NCBI GenBank assembly: GCA_002600635.1
Contig: CP021371.1
Coordinates: 2,855,001-2,919,000, forward strand
Reading direction: 5' to 3'
Source of the DNA: Rhizobium sp. ACO-34A
Lineage (GTDB): Bacteria > Pseudomonadota > Alphaproteobacteria > Rhizobiales > Rhizobiaceae
DNA: 64,000 nucleotides
Shown here: piece after piece, positions 62,008 through 64,000 of the stretch
How positions within the stretch are numbered: position 1 is the first letter of the stretch
Layout of the letters: each line of letters opens with the position of its first letter
Program-made: the position numbers and the translations under genes
The notes under the pieces: generated by a model
Databases searched by the model: none
What the model was told of the DNA's origin: nothing
Seen by the model: only the letters and a program-made list of their open reading frames with translations

Positions 62008-62831
62008 GGCTGAGAGATATCCCTGTTAGCGCCTGGGTCGGCATCCTCGGTATCCTCCTGGCCTTTATCTGTGCGGTCTTCGCACCCTTCATCGCTCCCT
62101 TCGGCGAACGCGAGATCGTCGGCGGCGTCTGGGAACCGATGGGCGGCGCTTATCCGCTCGGCACCGACAATCTCGGCCGCGACCTCCTTTCGCGCATGAT
62201 CTTCGGCGCCCGCACGACCCTGTTCGTGGCGCTTGCCGCCACCGTGTTGTCTTTCTCGCTCGGCATTTTCCTGAGCTTTACGGCAGCAGTGTCGCGCGGC
62301 CTGATCGACCAGACACTGTCACGCTTCAACGACCTGATGATGTCGATCCCCACGCTGATCTTCGCACTGGTCGTTCTCGCCGTGCTGCCGCAGAACCTGT
62401 TCGTCCTGATCCTCGTCATGGCGATCCTCGACAGTACCCGCGTCTATCGCCTCGGCCGCGCCGTGGCGCTCGATGTCGCGGTCATGGAATTCGTGGAGGC
62501 GGCAAGGCTTCGCGGCGAAGGCAAGCTCTGGATCATCTTCCGGGAAATCCTGCCCAACACGCTTTCGCCGCTTCTGGCCGAATTCGGCCTGCGCTTCGCC
62601 TTCTCCATCCTGTTCCTTTCCACCCTCTCCTTCCTCGGCCTCGGCATCCAGCCGCCGGCCGCCGACTGGGGCGGCATGGTGAAGGACAACAAGGACGGCA
62701 TCATTTTCGGCATTTCCGCAGCCCTCGTTCCGGGCTCGGCCATCGCCGCCCTTGCCGTCTGCGTCAACCTGGTGGTCGACTGGCTGCTGAAACGAACCTC
62801 CAGCCTGAAGGGAGGCCGCGGCGATGCCTGA
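62004..62831 (+). CDS. ABC importer, permease (DppC-like)
   Basis: 275-residue inner-membrane protein. The N terminus PFGEREIVGG then GTDNLGRDLLSRMIFGARTT is the DppC signature. The EAA loop is VMEFVEAARLRGEGKLWIIF and SFLGLGIQPPAADWGGMV follows. It overlaps the ATPase gene start by eight bases. Confidence 0.92.
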   Translation: MRLRDIPVSAWVGILGILLAFICAVFAPFIAPFGEREIVGGVWEPMGGAYPLGTDNLGRDLLSRMIFGARTTLFVALAATVLSFSLGIFLSFTAAVSRGLIDQTLSRFNDLMMSIPTLIFALVVLAVLPQNLFVLILVMAILDSTRVYRLGRAVALDVAVMEFVEAARLRGEGKLWIIFREILPNTLSPLLAEFGLRFAFSILFLSTLSFLGLGIQPPAADWGGMVKDNKDGIIFGISAALVPGSAIAALAVCVNLVVDWLLKRTSSLKGGRGDA

Positions 62832-64000
62832 ACTTCTTTCCGTCCGCAATCTCAAGATCGAAGCCACCAGCTATCCGCCGGGCGAGCCGCCGAAGAATGT
62901 CACCATCGTCGAAGGCGTCTCCTTCGATCTGCAGAAGGGCAAGGTTCTCGGCCTGATCGGCGAATCCGGCGCCGGCAAGTCCACCATCGGCCTGTCAGCA
63001 CTGGCCTATGGCCGAGGCGGCGTGCGCATCACCGGCGGCGAAGTGCTGCTGGACGGCAACAATATCCTGGCGCTCGACAAGAGTGGCATCCGCAAGGTGC
63101 GCGGCGCCCGCGTCTGTTATGTGGCGCAATCCGCCGCAGCCGCCTTCAACCCGGCCCACAAGCTGGGTGATCAGGTGATCGAGGCGACACTCACCCACAG
63201 GCTGATGACCGTCGAGGAAGCCCGCGCCCGCGCCGTATACCTCTTCGGCGTGCTCGGACTGCCCGACCCGGCGCACTTCGGCGACCGTTATCCGCATCAG
63301 GTATCCGGCGGCCAGCTGCAGCGCGCCATGACGGCGATGGCGCTCTGCCCGAACCCCGAACTGATCGTCTTCGACGAGCCGACGACGGCCCTCGACGTCA
63401 CCACCCAGATCGACGTGCTGGCAGCGATCAAGCACGCCATCGAGGAAACCCACACCGCAGCACTCTACATCACCCATGACCTCGCGGTCGTCGCTCAGAT
63501 CTCCGACGACATCATGGTGCTGCGCCACGGCAAGACCATCGAATATGGCACCGCGCAGCAGATTATCGAGGAGCCACGGCAGGACTACACCCGCGCTCTG
63601 GTGAATGTCCGTCAGGCGAAGAAGGACGAAGCCGCGGAACAGTCGAGCGCGCTGCTCAAGGTCGAGAACATCACAGCCGGTTATCCGAACGGCTTCCGGG
63701 TTCTGCACGATGTCTCGCTGCATTTGCCGAAGGGCCAGACGCTGGCCGTCGTCGGCGAAAGCGGCTCGGGCAAGTCGACGCTCGCCCGCGTCATTACCGG
63801 CCTCCTGCCCCCTCTTCAGGGCAGCATCAGCTTCGACGGACGCCAGTTGCCGCCGGCGCTTGCCGGCCGCTCGCGCGATGACCTGCGCCGCATCCAGCTC
63901 ATCTACCAGATGGCCGATACGGCGATGAACCCGCGCCAGACCGTGCGCGACATCATCGGCCGTCCACTGACCTTCTATTACGGCCTCCACGGCGCGGCGA
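62824..64000 (+). CDS. ABC importer, fused double ATP-binding protein (DppD-DppF-like), cut by window edge
   Basis: 392 codons are visible with no stop before the right edge. The first ATPase domain has Walker [10 protein letters not shown] (about 47-55), signature VSGGQLQR, Walker [13 protein letters not shown] and switch [11 protein letters not shown] linker leads at about residue 278 to a second ATPase domain (Walker [10 protein letters not shown], near residue 312), so DppD and DppF are fused in one chain. Full-length relatives are near 550-600 residues. The ATG overlaps the preceding gene by eight bases, which shows translational coupling. Confidence 0.9.
   Translation, partial: MPELLSVRNLKIEATSYPPGEPPKNVTIVEGVSFDLQKGKVLGLIGESGAGKSTIGLSALAYGRGGVRITGGEVLLDGNNILALDKSGIRKVRGARVCYVAQSAAAAFNPAHKLGDQVIEATLTHRLMTVEEARARAVYLFGVLGLPDPAHFGDRYPHQVSGGQLQRAMTAMALCPNPELIVFDEPTTALDVTTQIDVLAAIKHAIEETHTAALYITHDLAVVAQISDDIMVLRHGKTIEYGTAQQIIEEPRQDYTRALVNVRQAKKDEAAEQSSALLKVENITAGYPNGFRVLHDVSLHLPKGQTLAVVGESGSGKSTLARVITGLLPPLQGSISFDGRQLPPALAGRSRDDLRRIQLIYQMADTAMNPRQTVRDIIGRPLTFYYGLHGAA

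Overview
The window looks like chromosomal or chromid DNA from a member of the Rhizobiaceae (Hyphomicrobiales). The evidence is high GC with alphaproteobacterial protein sequences, a RIME-type Rhizobium intergenic mosaic element (48.6 kb), two kinds of palindromic repeat typical of rhizobial genomes (54.8 and 56.2 kb), a chemoreceptor with a C-terminal EWEEF tether, and many ABC importers with catabolic operons. I see no rRNA, tRNA, CRISPR array, prophage or insertion sequence.

Layout. 0-5 kb: the start of an ArsR-family regulator with a palindromic operator, a chemoreceptor, and the ABC-F translation factor EttA. 4.8-5.8 kb: a decayed membrane-protein gene with an in-frame amber codon and a frameshift. 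5.9-11.4 kb: an alpha/beta hydrolase, an EamA exporter, a class III CoA-transferase overlapping a thiamine-diphosphate enzyme, and a broken NTF2-like gene. 11.4-18.1 kb: a probable D-amino-acid/D-peptide scavenging operon (class IV transaminase, polar-amino-acid ABC importer, P1/DmpA peptidase, M55 D-aminopeptidase) with a divergent LysR regulator. 18.2-26.6 kb: a hydroxycinnamate (ferulate/p-coumarate) locus. A CoA ligase, hydratase-lyase and aldehyde dehydrogenase run left. A MarR regulator, aromatic-acid MFS importer, amidohydrolase and acyl-CoA dehydrogenase run right. A duplicated palindromic operator lies between them. 26.7-32.2 kb: small conserved genes, an SDR remnant, RidA, a TIGR01244 protein, a DUF4432 epimerase-like protein with a MarR regulator, an L,D-transpeptidase and a solitary ParA ATPase.

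32.5-45.2 kb: an Fe-dependent alcohol dehydrogenase, aldehyde dehydrogenase, glutamine-synthetase-like ligase, APC permease and N-formylglutamate-amidohydrolase-like protein form a set best explained as gamma-glutamyl-dependent catabolism of an amine or amino alcohol. An RpiR regulator, a four-gene ABC importer and a lone DhaL-like protein follow. 45.2-64 kb: a large carnitine / gamma-butyrobetaine region. It holds a LuxR-type regulator, a PotABCD-type importer, an SDR, a GlxA/CdhR regulator, a beta-keto acid cleavage enzyme, an L-carnitine dehydrogenase fused to a thioesterase, an acyl-CoA dehydrogenase, an NDP-forming acyl-CoA synthetase, a CaiD-like hydratase and a peptide-type importer that runs off the right edge.

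Reading the last region as one pathway: gamma-butyrobetaine or crotonobetaine is imported and activated to a CoA thioester. It is then desaturated, hydrated to carnitinyl-CoA, released, oxidised to dehydrocarnitine, and cleaved with acetyl-CoA to acetoacetate plus betainyl-CoA, giving glycine betaine. All functional statements come from reading protein motifs and gene order; no database search was possible.
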